Below are positions 43,935 through 53,419 of a stretch of DNA of 64,000 nt, piece after piece. The notes beneath the pieces are model-generated. The model was given only the letters and a program-made list of their open reading frames with translations, searched no databases and was not told where the DNA came from. The translations under genes and the position numbers were made by a program. The stretch is from the NCBI GenBank assembly GCA_964523405.1, contig CAZGAQ010000006.1, positions 62,001-126,000 of the forward strand, given 5' to 3'. Numbering within the stretch: position 1 is the first letter of the stretch; every line of letters starts with the position of its first letter. This stretch comes from CAZGAQ01 sp964523405. GTDB lineage: Bacteria; Planctomycetota; Phycisphaerae; UBA1845; Fen-1342.

Positions 43935-45114
43935 AGTTGCGCACGTAGATGCAGCCGTCATGCAAGGTCGGCACGGTCCAGCACCGGCCGTCGAGCAGTT
44001 TGACCTTCGTGGTCGGCTCATACTTCTCCGGAGACGCCTTGGCGATCTGCAGCTCCCCGTTCTCGGTGAACACAAACAAATGGCCATCCGCGATGACGAC
44101 CGTGCTGTCCTTGATGCCCCCCTCTTTCCAGATCTGCTTGCCGGTCTTGAACTCGACGCACTTGAGTTCCTTCTGGTCGCTCACGTACAGGTGCCCGTCG
44201 TACAGCACCGGCGACTGGAACTTGCCCAGGATGACCTTGTTCGGCTGGCCTTCCCAGACGCTCTCGCCCTTCAGGTGGTCGCCCTGCGCGACCAGCTTGA
44301 ACAGGCCTGCCCCCGTCTTGTAGCCCGACGTGAGAAACAGGTAGCCGTCCTTGAAGATCGGCGTCGCGGCGTTCACGTCCCAATCCGTCTGCCACGGCGT
44401 GCTCCAGGCCTCCTGACCCGTCTTCGGATCAAGCACGAGCGCCGTCTTGCTGAGAAAGGCCACGATGTAGTGCCGCCCCCCGAGGTCAAACGGATACGGC
44501 GTCGCGTAGCCGGCTGAGCCCGCGCCCACCTGCCAAGCCGGTTCGCCCGTGTCCTTATGGAGCGCGACAACGGCGTGGTCCTTGTCCCCGCCGTTGATGA
44601 TGGCCAGATCTCCGTCGATCAGAATCGAGCCGGCGTAGCCCCACGTCGGCTTGGCCTCGTAGGCGCGGCTCCAGATTTCCTTGCCCGTCTCCGCGTCGGC
44701 ACACAACACGCGGCCCAGCCCGCCTTGCACATAGACCTTGCCGTCGGCGACCGTCGGCGTTCCCCGCGTGCCGTCTCCACCTTGCTTTTCGGGGTATTCC
44801 TTTTCGATCGGCGTCTGCCAGACCACCTTGCCGTCCTTGGCGTTGATGCACAGCAGCACCTGCTGCTTGTCACGCGTTCCGCAGGTGTAGAGCTTGTCCT
44901 TGACGACCGAGATGCCGCTGAACGCCGAACCGATTTCCACCTCCCACACCTTCGGTGGCGGCTCCTTCCACGTCGTCTCAAACCCCTTCTCCGGACTCAT
45001 CCCGTCGAAGTTCGGGCCGCGCCAGTGTGGCCAGTCGGCCGCGGCCGCCAGGCCGGAAAGCATCGCGAGCAGACAGACGGACAGCACGAAGCGCGTGCGC
45101 AACGACCATGACAT
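43900..45114 (-). CDS. exported PQQ-type beta-propeller protein
   Basis: 404 residues. Signal peptide (FVLSVCLLAMLSGLAAAA, 1-26), then DWPHWRGPNFDGMS, the usual opening of planctomycete PQQ-like proteins. About seven blades follow, with GKVVWQTPIEKEY, TGKEIWSRAYEA, TGQEAWSTPW and TGKQIWKEGG. No quinoprotein catalytic Asp/Ca set was identified, so it is more likely a binding or scaffold protein than a dehydrogenase. AAGGAG before the ATG. Overlaps the end of the convergent radical SAM gene. Confidence 0.88.
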   Translation of the reverse strand: MSWSLRTRFVLSVCLLAMLSGLAAAADWPHWRGPNFDGMSPEKGFETTWKEPPPKVWEVEIGSAFSGISVVKDKLYTCGTRDKQQVLLCINAKDGKVVWQTPIEKEYPEKQGGDGTRGTPTVADGKVYVQGGLGRVLCADAETGKEIWSRAYEAKPTWGYAGSILIDGDLAIINGGDKDHAVVALHKDTGEPAWQVGAGSAGYATPYPFDLGGRHYIVAFLSKTALVLDPKTGQEAWSTPWQTDWDVNAATPIFKDGYLFLTSGYKTGAGLFKLVAQGDHLKGESVWEGQPNKVILGKFQSPVLYDGHLYVSDQKELKCVEFKTGKQIWKEGGIKDSTVVIADGHLFVFTENGELQIAKASPEKYEPTTKVKLLDGRCWTVPTLHDGCIYVRNFKMLACYKLTK

Positions 45115-45237
45115 GAGGCATCTCCTTGTACTCAGTCGGGGCGGTAGGATACCCGCTCAGCCCCGGCGTTTCAAAAGGGAAGTGCCCCGCCCCCCCCGTC
45201 CCCCAAGGCCGCACGCGCTGCGCGAGGTCGCGTAGCC

Positions 45238-48200
45238 TCATTCGGCCCGGAGCGCCGGCAACAGCGGCTCGCGTAGCGCCCCGACGAGCGCCGCCGCGCC
45301 AGCGGCCATCCCCGCCAGCGCAATCACGACGAACATCCCCAGCAGCGACGGCCATGGAAACGGTGCCGCGCGCGTCGCCAGGTGCGGCGCCACGACCACG
45401 GCGGCCGCCACGAGTCCCACCGCCATTCCCGCCACAACGAGCACGACGTTTTCCACCCACACCAGCACGCCAAGGTCCACCGGCGCAAACCCCACCGCGC
45501 GCAGGAGCGCCAGCTCCGCGCGCCGCTCCCAGACGTTCCGCAGCAGGACGACCGCCAGCCCCAGCGTCCCCAAGAGCAGGCCCAGCCCCCCCAGCGACTG
45601 AAACGTCCGCAGGTATGTGTTCTGCACCGCGAACAGCGCCGCCAGTCGCTCCGCGGTCGGCGTGGACCTGAGGCCGTAATCGGCCAGCTCCCGCTGCAGC
45701 AGGGCTCGCAACCCCGCCACGCGCGCCGGCGGCGCTTCCAAGAGCAGGAAGCCCTGTCCCGTTACGCTCGGGAACAGCCGCGTGAACGCGTCGTCCGCAA
45801 CCACCAACTCCCCCTGCAGAATGCTCCCCTTCAGCAGCGCCACCAGCCGCAGGCGTACCTCCCGGCCGCGCTCGTCCGTGATCGGCACGTCTTCGCCGAG
45901 TTGCTTGTGCAGTTGCCACAGTGCGGCCGCCTCATCCGCAATCGCCGGCACCACGCCGTCCGTCGGGGAGCGTTCCAGCAGCCGCCAGGGGTTCTCGCGC
46001 TCTGCACGCGACTGCGCCAGACTCGTGGCGAACGTGAACCCACCGCGCTCGATAAACTCCCGGTCCGCGCCGAGAATCCGCGGCCGCGTCGGTACATACA
46101 GGCTCAGGCAGCTCGCTTCGTCACCCGGCCGCAACCGCAGGCCGTACACGCGGGTCGTCGTCAACTCGGCCCGCAGAGCGGCGCTGAGCCCCAGCGCCTG
46201 TTGTCCGGTCGGCGTGCGCAGGTCCGCCACCGGTGGCACGGCCAGTTCGGCCGACAGCGTGAAGCCGCCGGTCCCCGAGTCGCGGCGTGTCGGATCGGTC
46301 GGCGCCTCCAGCCGCATGGACTGTAGCGCCGTAATCAGAAACGTCGCACATGCGATCAGTGCCGCCGTCAGTAAGCTGCGCCCGCGATGGCGCCGGGCGT
46401 TGCGGAGTCCCAAGCGCACCAGTGCGCCGCGTCCGCTCAGCATCGCTGAAGCGCGCGGCGCCCGCCCTAGCCACACGGCGAGTACCGCCAGCATGGCCAC
46501 GAGCAGCAGGGCACCGCCGCCGAAAAACGCCGCCGTCGCCGGAACGGCCCGCGGCGCCAGCGATGAGAGCACCAATGCTACGGCGGCAAGCCCGGCCAGG
46601 ATCGCGACCACCAGGGCCCGGTGCCCATCCGATCGTGTACCGCGTGCCTGGTTCGGCCCCGCAGACGACGGCACACCGCCGCCGACCTGATTTCGCGGTT
46701 CCCACTCTGTCGCACCGGTGAGCAGGGCTCGCGCCGGCCGCCGCAACAGACCGCGCAGCGACCACATCATGGCCACGACAGCCACCGACACACCGCCCGC
46801 CAGTCCGTACGCATAGCTGACCGGCTCCGCGTGCAGCCGCAGAAACGGCGTCTGCGCTGCCGCCTGCCACCAGGAGCGCAGCCCCGCCAGCAGCAACCAC
46901 GCGTAGCCGCGTGCCGCCAGCAACCCCAGCACTCCTCCCGCGATGGCCAGCACCACGCCTTCCGCACACAGGAGTCCAGCCACGCGCCGCGGCGTGAAGC
47001 CGACGCCGAGCAGCAAGCCGATCTCGCGCGCCCGCCGTTCCACACTGAGCCGGAACAGCAGCGCCACCAACAGCGCCGCCGAGGCGATCAGGAAGAAGCT
47101 GAACCCGACAAACAGCCCTGCGAAGTCCGTCGTCCCCTGGCTCGCGGCCAGTGCCCGCGCCCGCACCGCCTCCACACGCAGCCCCGCCGCGCTGGGTTCA
47201 ATCCCGCGCAGCAGTTGTTGCGCGAATGCCGACTGCAGGTCATTCATGCTCTGCCCGGCCGGCGCATACACGCGCCAGGCCGTCAGCCGTCCAAAGCGCT
47301 CGCCCTGCTCCGCCCACAGGCGCCGGCCGTCTTGGAGCGTCACGAACGCCTTGGGTGTCGCCCGATGTTGGTGCCAGTACTCCTCGTCCTGCGGCCGCAC
47401 CTGCTTCAGATCGACCGGAAACGGCGGGTCCCAGTCGGAGATGCGGGGCGTGTCGGTCACACCCGGATACTCCGGCGTCAGACCCGAGTCGTCGGCCGCA
47501 TCCGCGAGGGCCACCACGCCGCGCAGCCGGAACGTCGCGCTGCGTGTCGCGAGCCGCCCCATCGCTTCCGTGACGTAGTAGGTGAGTCGCACCGTGTCGC
47601 CGCACCTGGCCCCCAGCTCGGCAGCCGACCAGTCGTTCAGCAGAATCTCGCCGGCATCCAGCGCCGGAACCGGGCCGCCGTCGACCAGTCGCAAGCCGGC
47701 CTGCAGAGCGTGACACGGCTCGAACGCGACAACGGTCGAATACGGGACCACAACGGCGGCAGCGCGCGGCGCATTTGCTTCACGCGCGGGCTCGTTCGGA
47801 TCGGCCACAAGCGCGATCTCGTTCGCGAGGTACGTCAGCAGGGGCGTCGCCTGCAGCTCCAGGACTTGCGTCGCCGCGCGGGCCGCCGCTTCCACCGGCG
47901 GTACCAGCAGGAACGCTTCGCTTTCGAGCGCCGCATAGCCCCGTACCGCGTCCGCGCGCAGCCGCAGTCCGTAATCCGCGAGCGTCACGTGCTGCTGGAG
48001 CAGACCCGTCAGGTCGGCCGTGGTCTCCGTGAAAAGCAGTGTGTTGACGTATCCGGCCTGCCCCAGCGCGCGCTGGAGCGTCGCCAGCGGCACATACGCG
48101 TTCCGCGCGGCGCCCTGGCGCGGATCGAGCGAAAAGGCCCCCAGCCCCTCCGCAGACACAACCTGCTCCACAACCAGGCGTAGCGCGGCCGTGCGGTCGT

Positions 48201-48726
48201 CGCGTCGCCCGAGCAGCATCTCCGGTGAGATCACGCTGGGCGTGCCCACGCGCAGGATCACCTCGTCACCCGCGCGCACGCTCAGTTCGTCCGCCAGCGG
48301 CGCCGTCAGCACCACCGCCCGCGCGTTCGGCTCAGCGGGCGGCGCCTGCGACCCCGTTCCCAGGCACCAGAAGCGCTCGTCCGCGCCAATGATGCTCACG
48401 CCCGGTGCCACGGCGCCGCCCGCCGGCACGGCCGCGCTGCCCCGCAACAGGATCGCCGGCGCGACGGTCGGCTCGCTCGCCCGCAGCGCTGCGGTCGCGC
48501 CAAGTTCGTCCGCCAGCGCGCCGCGGAAGAAGTGCGGCGCCCGCACCGCATATCCGACGTGCCCCAAACGCCCCAGTGCGTTCTCCCGCAGACTCCCGCG
48601 CAGTGAATCCCCCACCAGCAGTGCCCCCGCCAGCGCCGCCGTGCCCACCGCGACCCCCAGCGCCACCGCCAGCGCCGGCCGCCAGTGATACCGCAGGCTG
48701 CGAAATGGAAGCGTCCGCAGGTGCAC
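45238..48726 (-). CDS. ABC transporter permease with two FtsX domains
   Basis: 1162 residues from a GTG at 48726 (GGGAG upstream); the longer frame to 48843 would overlap the ATPase gene by 74 bases. It begins FRSLRYHWRPALAVALGVAVG (first span), then a large extracytoplasmic region. A first FtsX triple-span block is near 540-680 (SFFLIASAALLVALLFRLSV; REIGLLLGVGFTPRRVAGLL), a middle span pair near 720-780, and a second FtsX block near 1040-1150 (RRAELALLRAVGFAPVDLGVLV). This is the eight-to-ten-span permease of lipoprotein or peptide exporters of the MacB/FtsX superfamily. The ATPase ends 43 bases upstream. Confidence 0.87.
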   Translation of the reverse strand: MHLRTLPFRSLRYHWRPALAVALGVAVGTAALAGALLVGDSLRGSLRENALGRLGHVGYAVRAPHFFRGALADELGATAALRASEPTVAPAILLRGSAAVPAGGAVAPGVSIIGADERFWCLGTGSQAPPAEPNARAVVLTAPLADELSVRAGDEVILRVGTPSVISPEMLLGRRDDRTAALRLVVEQVVSAEGLGAFSLDPRQGAARNAYVPLATLQRALGQAGYVNTLLFTETTADLTGLLQQHVTLADYGLRLRADAVRGYAALESEAFLLVPPVEAAARAATQVLELQATPLLTYLANEIALVADPNEPAREANAPRAAAVVVPYSTVVAFEPCHALQAGLRLVDGGPVPALDAGEILLNDWSAAELGARCGDTVRLTYYVTEAMGRLATRSATFRLRGVVALADAADDSGLTPEYPGVTDTPRISDWDPPFPVDLKQVRPQDEEYWHQHRATPKAFVTLQDGRRLWAEQGERFGRLTAWRVYAPAGQSMNDLQSAFAQQLLRGIEPSAAGLRVEAVRARALAASQGTTDFAGLFVGFSFFLIASAALLVALLFRLSVERRAREIGLLLGVGFTPRRVAGLLCAEGVVLAIAGGVLGLLAARGYAWLLLAGLRSWWQAAAQTPFLRLHAEPVSYAYGLAGGVSVAVVAMMWSLRGLLRRPARALLTGATEWEPRNQVGGGVPSSAGPNQARGTRSDGHRALVVAILAGLAAVALVLSSLAPRAVPATAAFFGGGALLLVAMLAVLAVWLGRAPRASAMLSGRGALVRLGLRNARRHRGRSLLTAALIACATFLITALQSMRLEAPTDPTRRDSGTGGFTLSAELAVPPVADLRTPTGQQALGLSAALRAELTTTRVYGLRLRPGDEASCLSLYVPTRPRILGADREFIERGGFTFATSLAQSRAERENPWRLLERSPTDGVVPAIADEAAALWQLHKQLGEDVPITDERGREVRLRLVALLKGSILQGELVVADDAFTRLFPSVTGQGFLLLEAPPARVAGLRALLQRELADYGLRSTPTAERLAALFAVQNTYLRTFQSLGGLGLLLGTLGLAVVLLRNVWERRAELALLRAVGFAPVDLGVLVWVENVVLVVAGMAVGLVAAAVVVAPHLATRAAPFPWPSLLGMFVVIALAGMAAGAAALVGALREPLLPALRAE

Positions 48727-48769
48727 GCGATGCTCCCGATACCAACGCCGGCCCGCGCGCCGGGCGCGC

Positions 48770-49462
48770 CTAACGGGCCGCCGGCGCCGCCGCAGCGCCA
48801 GCCGGCACCAGTCGCCCGCCCACCAGTTCGAACCGTCGCTCAAACCGCGCCGCCAGTGCGGCGCTGTGGGTCACGACCACCAAGATTACCCCTTGGGTCC
48901 GCGGCAATTCCGCCAGCATTTCGCCGATCCGCTCCGCGGTCGCCGGATCGAGATTCCCGGTCGGCTCGTCGGCCAACACCAGGTGCGGCCGATTGACCAG
49001 CGCCCGCGCAATCGCCACGCGCTGCCGCTCGCCGCCCGACAATTCCGCCGGCAAGTGCTCCTGCCGGGCCTCCAGGCCGACGCGCACCAGCAGCTCCCGG
49101 GCCCGCGCTGGCGCCTGCGACTCCGCGCGGCCCGCCAAGGTCGGCACGAGCACATTCTCCAGGACGGTGCACTGGGGCAGGAGATGATGATCCTGAAAGA
49201 CCAGCCCGACCCTCGTATTGCGGAACCGCGCCAGCTCCGTGGCCGGCAGCGTGAACGGTTCGCAGCCGTCGAGCCAGACTTGTCCGCGCGTCGGCGGCTC
49301 CAACGTACCCAGGATGTTCAAGAGCGTGCTCTTGCCGCACCCCGACGGCCCGAGGATCGCGATCGATTGCCCCGGCGCCAGCTCCAGGTCCACGTCGCGC
49401 AGCACGACCAACTCGCCGGCGCGTGTCGGATAGCTCTTGCAGATCCCGGCCGCTTTCAGCAT
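48770..49462 (-). CDS. ABC transporter ATP-binding protein, LolD/MacB type
   Basis: 230 residues from the ATG at 49462 with GAGGA upstream. Walker A is GPSGCGKSTLLNILG near residue 37-51, the Q-loop is VFQDHHLLPQCTVLENV, the ABC signature is LSGGERQRVAIARALV near 138, and Walker B is LVLADEPTGNLDPATAERI. LolD-type ATPases power FtsX-like permeases in lipoprotein release or peptide export. It forms an operon with the permease downstream. Substrate unknown. Confidence 0.94.
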   Translation of the reverse strand: MLKAAGICKSYPTRAGELVVLRDVDLELAPGQSIAILGPSGCGKSTLLNILGTLEPPTRGQVWLDGCEPFTLPATELARFRNTRVGLVFQDHHLLPQCTVLENVLVPTLAGRAESQAPARARELLVRVGLEARQEHLPAELSGGERQRVAIARALVNRPHLVLADEPTGNLDPATAERIGEMLAELPRTQGVILVVVTHSAALAARFERRFELVGGRLVPAGAAAAPAAR

Positions 49463-49557
49463 GGCGTCCTCGCCGGCCCGCGCGGACCCCAGGCCCGCGC
49501 GCTCCCGCACTATACGCGCCGCCGCCCGCCCGCCAAGGGCGCCCGCCGCCCGGCCCG

Positions 49558-50184
49558 TCAACTCGTCAGCGGCGGCTCCGATTTCGCCGCCGGCTGTGCC
49601 GCCCGCCGGCGCCGCAGTATGACCACGAGCAAGACCAGCGCCGCCGCCGCCAGCACCGCCAGCACCAGGTACCCGCGCACCCGCACCGAGTGGTGCTCCC
49701 AACCGCGTCCGAGCAGATACCCCAGCGTCAGGAACGTCGTGACCCACACGGCCGCCCCACTGTAGGCGAACAGCGCGAAGCTGTGCCACGTCAGCTCCGA
49801 AGCCCCGGCCGCGATGGCCGCCACGTGCCGCACGCCGGGCACATAGTAGCCCAGCAACAGCGTCCAGCGCCCGCGCTTCTCATACCAGCGGTGGAACGTC
49901 GCCAGCCGGTCCTCCGTGATGTGCAGATACGGCCCCCAGCGGTGCATGGCGCGGTAGCCCAGCGTGCGTCCGATGATAAAGCTCAGCGTAATGCCGCTCA
50001 CGCTGCCCAGCAGGCACGCCACGAACGTGGCCACGACGTGCAGTTCGCCCTGGCGCACGAAAAATCCCGCCGCCGTCAGCAGCGTCTCATCCGGCAGCGG
50101 CAGCCCCACGATTCCCAGCATCAGCAGGACGAAGAGCCCCGGATACCCGTACTGCGCGATGATCTCGTGCGGATGACCGAACAT
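49558..50184 (-). CDS. DedA-family membrane protein
   Basis: 208 residues from the ATG at 50184 (GGGGAG upstream). HEIIAQYGYPGLFVLLMLGIVGLPLPDETLLTAAGFFV is the DedA signature with the conserved PLP(D/E) segment. RTLGYRAMHRWGPYLHITEDRL and FHRWYEKRGRWTLLLGYYVPGVRHVAAIAAG are the second half. Five or six spans. Family members help recycle or flip lipid carriers (undecaprenyl phosphate, phosphatidylethanolamine). It lies 95 bases upstream of the ABC ATPase on the same strand. Confidence 0.9.
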   Translation of the reverse strand: MFGHPHEIIAQYGYPGLFVLLMLGIVGLPLPDETLLTAAGFFVRQGELHVVATFVACLLGSVSGITLSFIIGRTLGYRAMHRWGPYLHITEDRLATFHRWYEKRGRWTLLLGYYVPGVRHVAAIAAGASELTWHSFALFAYSGAAVWVTTFLTLGYLLGRGWEHHSVRVRGYLVLAVLAAAALVLLVVILRRRRAAQPAAKSEPPLTS

Positions 50185-50322
50185 GACTGCTCCCCGGCCA
50201 GGCCGGTGAGCACCAGTGTCCCGCAAACCGGGCAGTGCGGGAAGGTCGCGGCGGCGAAACGGCCGACTTCCCGCGCAATCTGCGTCGGGACGGGCCGGCA
50301 CGGCTGTACCCCCCTTGGGCGG

Positions 50323-51054
50323 CTACCACCAACGGCAGTAGTCTAAAGTGCTTGTCACCGACTCCACCTCCACGGTCGCCCCCGCCCGGATCACGAACTC
50401 GCTGAGCCCCTCTTCGCTGCAGGGATTGCCCCAGTCGTACGTGTAGCCGAGGCGCGTCCACGGGTAGCCGTTGTCGCCGTAGGAGATCGCCGTCTGATTG
50501 GCAAACCACTGCTGGTACGCGTCGCTGACCGTGATGAACGCGGTCGACTGCGGGAGGTCCAGTTCCGCCTCGCGGTCACTGATCTCCGGATCCGCACTGG
50601 GCCGGAACAGGTCGCGCGGGCTCACCCAGAACTGCACGAACTTCGTCTTGCCGTTGTTCGGTGGCACGCCCAGGAGTTGCTCCAGCCGGGCGGTCAGCAC
50701 GTCCGGGGGCACCAGATTCGTGCGCACGAACTCACGCACGTCCGGGGCGGCCGTCACCCACACATCGCGCGTGACCGTCGTGGTCTGCCCCACCTGCGCG
50801 TCGTAGCCGTTCCACGAGGTCCACGTCACCATCAGGACCGCGCGGTTGTCGCCCGTCCCGCGCCAGATCAGGTCCGCGTTCTCGGGCACGATCGCGACCA
50901 GGTCGGTCGCCACTTCGGCGGGCTCGGCAACAGCGGCATCCTGCACGGCCGCGAGGTACGCTTGCTCCGGCGTCACCACCGGCGCGCACGCCAGGCACAC
51001 CGACAGCAGCGGGAAGGCACCGGAACGCAGGCCACGAAGCAGCGCGGGGCGCAT
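50323..51054 (-). CDS. putative lipoprotein of unknown function
   Basis: 243 residues from the ATG at 51054, preceded by AAGGAG. The N-terminus LRSGAFPLLSVCLACAPVV has a plausible lipobox near residues 18-23. The mature domain is beta-rich (RAVLMVTWTSWNGYDAQVG; KTKFVQFWVSPRDLFRP) and ends with a Cys pair (NPCSEEG and DYCRWW) that could form a disulfide. No known family recognised. It follows the dockerin-tailed deiminase gene by 74 bases and may share its transcript. Confidence 0.7.
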   Translation of the reverse strand: MRPALLRGLRSGAFPLLSVCLACAPVVTPEQAYLAAVQDAAVAEPAEVATDLVAIVPENADLIWRGTGDNRAVLMVTWTSWNGYDAQVGQTTTVTRDVWVTAAPDVREFVRTNLVPPDVLTARLEQLLGVPPNNGKTKFVQFWVSPRDLFRPSADPEISDREAELDLPQSTAFITVSDAYQQWFANQTAISYGDNGYPWTRLGYTYDWGNPCSEEGLSEFVIRAGATVEVESVTSTLDYCRWW

Positions 51055-51128
51055 GGCGGACTCCTTGCGATGGGCCGCTGAACTTATCGGCCGTTCCGCA
51101 AGGCCTCGTTGAGCCCCACACGCTGCCG

Positions 51129-53282
51129 CTACGGGCAGGTCGTGTTCATCAGCGCGATGAAGGGATCGATATCCCGCCAGTTCACCGACGCGTCGCCGCT
51201 CGCATCCAGATTCGCGAACGGGCAGTCCGGACCCGGCGCCGCGAACAGGGCCGCCCACGCGCTCTCGTTGTCGTTCTGACCCGCCACCAGGAAGTCAATA
51301 TCACGCCAATTGATGACGCCGTCGCAATTCCCGTCGCCGACACACACCGCCGGGCTCGCGACCCCGTACAGCTCGATGTCGTCGATGTTCCAGCCGGGGT
51401 AGGTGATGCTGGCGTCCGTCGGGCCCATGCCCCAGCGGATGTACACCGTCGCCTGGCCGTCTGCGACCGCGGAGATGTCATAGCGCATCTGCGTCCATGC
51501 CGTCGCTACCAGCGATACCCCGCTGTACTCCCACACGTTCACCCAGTTGCTCCCGTCCGCCGACACCTCGATGCACGCATGGTCCAGGTTCTGTACGCCC
51601 AGCCAGCGCCAGAAACGCAGCTCGATCCCCGTCGCGTGCCGGCAATCGATCGCCGTCGTCGTGAGGTATTGCCGCGTCAGGTTGCTCGGGTAGTCGCCCG
51701 TCAGGTTGTACCCGTAGACGTTGACGCCCGTGTGGCCGCTGCTGGGATCGGCGCCGTGCGAACCGCCGCCGGTCGGCGTGCCGAACGCCCATTGCCCCTG
51801 GCACGCCCAGCCCGGGTCCGTGTCCAGTGGAAACGCGACGATGAGCGTCAGCGGCTGGATGATCGTGAAATCGGCGTTCGAAACGTCCTCCGCCGTATTG
51901 CCGTCGGCATCGTGCGCTACGACCTTTATGCGGCACTGCGTTGCGGGCGTCGGCGGCACCATCCACGGATACGCGCCGTCGTTCGCCTCGCCCGTCGCGA
52001 TCACGTGCGGGTAAGTGACCCCGCCATCCGTCGAATAAGCCAGGTCGATGCTGGTCACGCCCACGTTGTCCGTTGCCTGCCAGCGGATCGTGTACGTCTC
52101 ATCGGCATACAGCGTTTCCGTCCCGTTGGGGTCCAGCACCGTGACATGCGGCAGCGGATCGACCGGCAGCTTCGGCACGTGCATCACGATGCAGTGCATC
52201 GCGCCTGCGGCCGTGATGATGCTCGCGTTGTTGATCTGGTGAATCGTGTAGCCGGGAAACGCGTTCTGAAAGACGGCCAGCGCCTGCGCGTCCTGCGTCG
52301 CGTACGATCCGCCGAACTTCGACATGAATACCTGGTTGTTGAGTACGACCGCGTTCGTGTACGTGTAGTGCGTGCCGCCACTGTTCCAGCCCGGCGTGCG
52401 ATACACGGTGTAGCCGCGCGCCGTCAGGTCCGTCACGGCGTTCTCCGTGATCGTGTACGGCTGGCCCGTCGACGCGGCGTACTGCCCGATGATCACCCGG
52501 TGATCGCCCGCGGGCAGCATCCACATATCGATGTGCTGCGTCGAATCGAAGCTGGTCGGGAAACCCGTGTAGATCGTCAGGTTCAAGTTCTGGTACTGCA
52601 GGTAATAGTCCTTCACCTGCTGCGCCGTGAGCCCCTCGTTCTCGGTCAGAATCAGGCTCGTCATGAACGCGTCGTGATTCGAGAACAAGTGGAAGTTGCC
52701 GCCCCCGTGTTCCAGCGGAATGTCGTACTGGGCGATTCCCCACAGGGACGCCAGGTAGTCGTTAAACGCATCGTCGTTCGGCCGTGGGCGGTTGTAGGTG
52801 TGATCGATGATCGCGCGGGCGTTGTTGTTGAAGATGAACCGTGGACCGTAGTCCCGAATCCACACCGTGTCCGTCGTGCGGATGATGAACTGCACGCGGC
52901 TCATCACCGCCCCTGCTGCGCTGAGCGCGCTGGATGCGCTGGTCTGCTCCGTGGCCGTATCGACCACGCACCAGACCGTCACGTTGGGGTCGTTCTGCGT
53001 GATCTTCACCGTCATCTCGGTGAGGATGTCCGTGTAGCCTTCCCACGCGATGAACAGGCCGTCACACGGCTCATACTCGGCCGGGCAGTAGATCGTCCCG
53101 GTCGGCGCGGCGCGCCCTTGCACCACGGGCAGCGGCGGCAGCAGCGCCTCTTCGGGCGTCAGGTACTTCGGCAAAGGGGCGGGATTCGTGGCGTCCGCGC
53201 CCGGTGGAAGAGCCTGGACCTGGGCCTGAGCGTTGAGTGCCGCTAGCAGAAGAGTGAATACGACGGCCGCGCGCGTTCGCAT
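51129..53282 (-). CDS. secreted agmatine deiminase/peptidylarginine deiminase-like enzyme with dockerin-like tail
   Basis: 717 residues. Signal peptide 1-21 (FTLLLAALNAQAQ), then a guanidine-group-modifying fold at about 55-370. DTVWIRDYGPRF carries the active-site Asp region, LEHGGGNFHLF the EGGN-like glycine motif, STQHIDMWM the catalytic histidine, and GAMHCIVMHVPK the nucleophilic cysteine. Known relatives hydrolyse agmatine or, when exported as in Porphyromonas, citrullinate C-terminal arginines. A FN3/Ig-like domain (about 385-470), a jelly-roll carbohydrate-binding-like domain (480-640) and the 71-residue dockerin-like module (51132-51344) follow. AAGGAG precedes the ATG. All catalytic residues appear present, so an active extracellular deiminase is likely. 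Confidence 0.85.
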   Translation of the reverse strand: MRTRAAVVFTLLLAALNAQAQVQALPPGADATNPAPLPKYLTPEEALLPPLPVVQGRAAPTGTIYCPAEYEPCDGLFIAWEGYTDILTEMTVKITQNDPNVTVWCVVDTATEQTSASSALSAAGAVMSRVQFIIRTTDTVWIRDYGPRFIFNNNARAIIDHTYNRPRPNDDAFNDYLASLWGIAQYDIPLEHGGGNFHLFSNHDAFMTSLILTENEGLTAQQVKDYYLQYQNLNLTIYTGFPTSFDSTQHIDMWMLPAGDHRVIIGQYAASTGQPYTITENAVTDLTARGYTVYRTPGWNSGGTHYTYTNAVVLNNQVFMSKFGGSYATQDAQALAVFQNAFPGYTIHQINNASIITAAGAMHCIVMHVPKLPVDPLPHVTVLDPNGTETLYADETYTIRWQATDNVGVTSIDLAYSTDGGVTYPHVIATGEANDGAYPWMVPPTPATQCRIKVVAHDADGNTAEDVSNADFTIIQPLTLIVAFPLDTDPGWACQGQWAFGTPTGGGSHGADPSSGHTGVNVYGYNLTGDYPSNLTRQYLTTTAIDCRHATGIELRFWRWLGVQNLDHACIEVSADGSNWVNVWEYSGVSLVATAWTQMRYDISAVADGQATVYIRWGMGPTDASITYPGWNIDDIELYGVASPAVCVGDGNCDGVINWRDIDFLVAGQNDNESAWAALFAAPGPDCPFANLDASGDASVNWRDIDPFIALMNTTCP

Positions 53283-53419
53283 GCGGTGCTCCTTGCCGCC
53301 TCGGTTTTTAGGCCGGAAGTAAAAGCGATGGCGGTCCGTCGCACTGACGTGACCCCGTCCCGGCGCACGCGCCTATTGTAGCATGAGCCCCCACGGGCGC
53401 CGCACGAAAGCCGGGGGAA

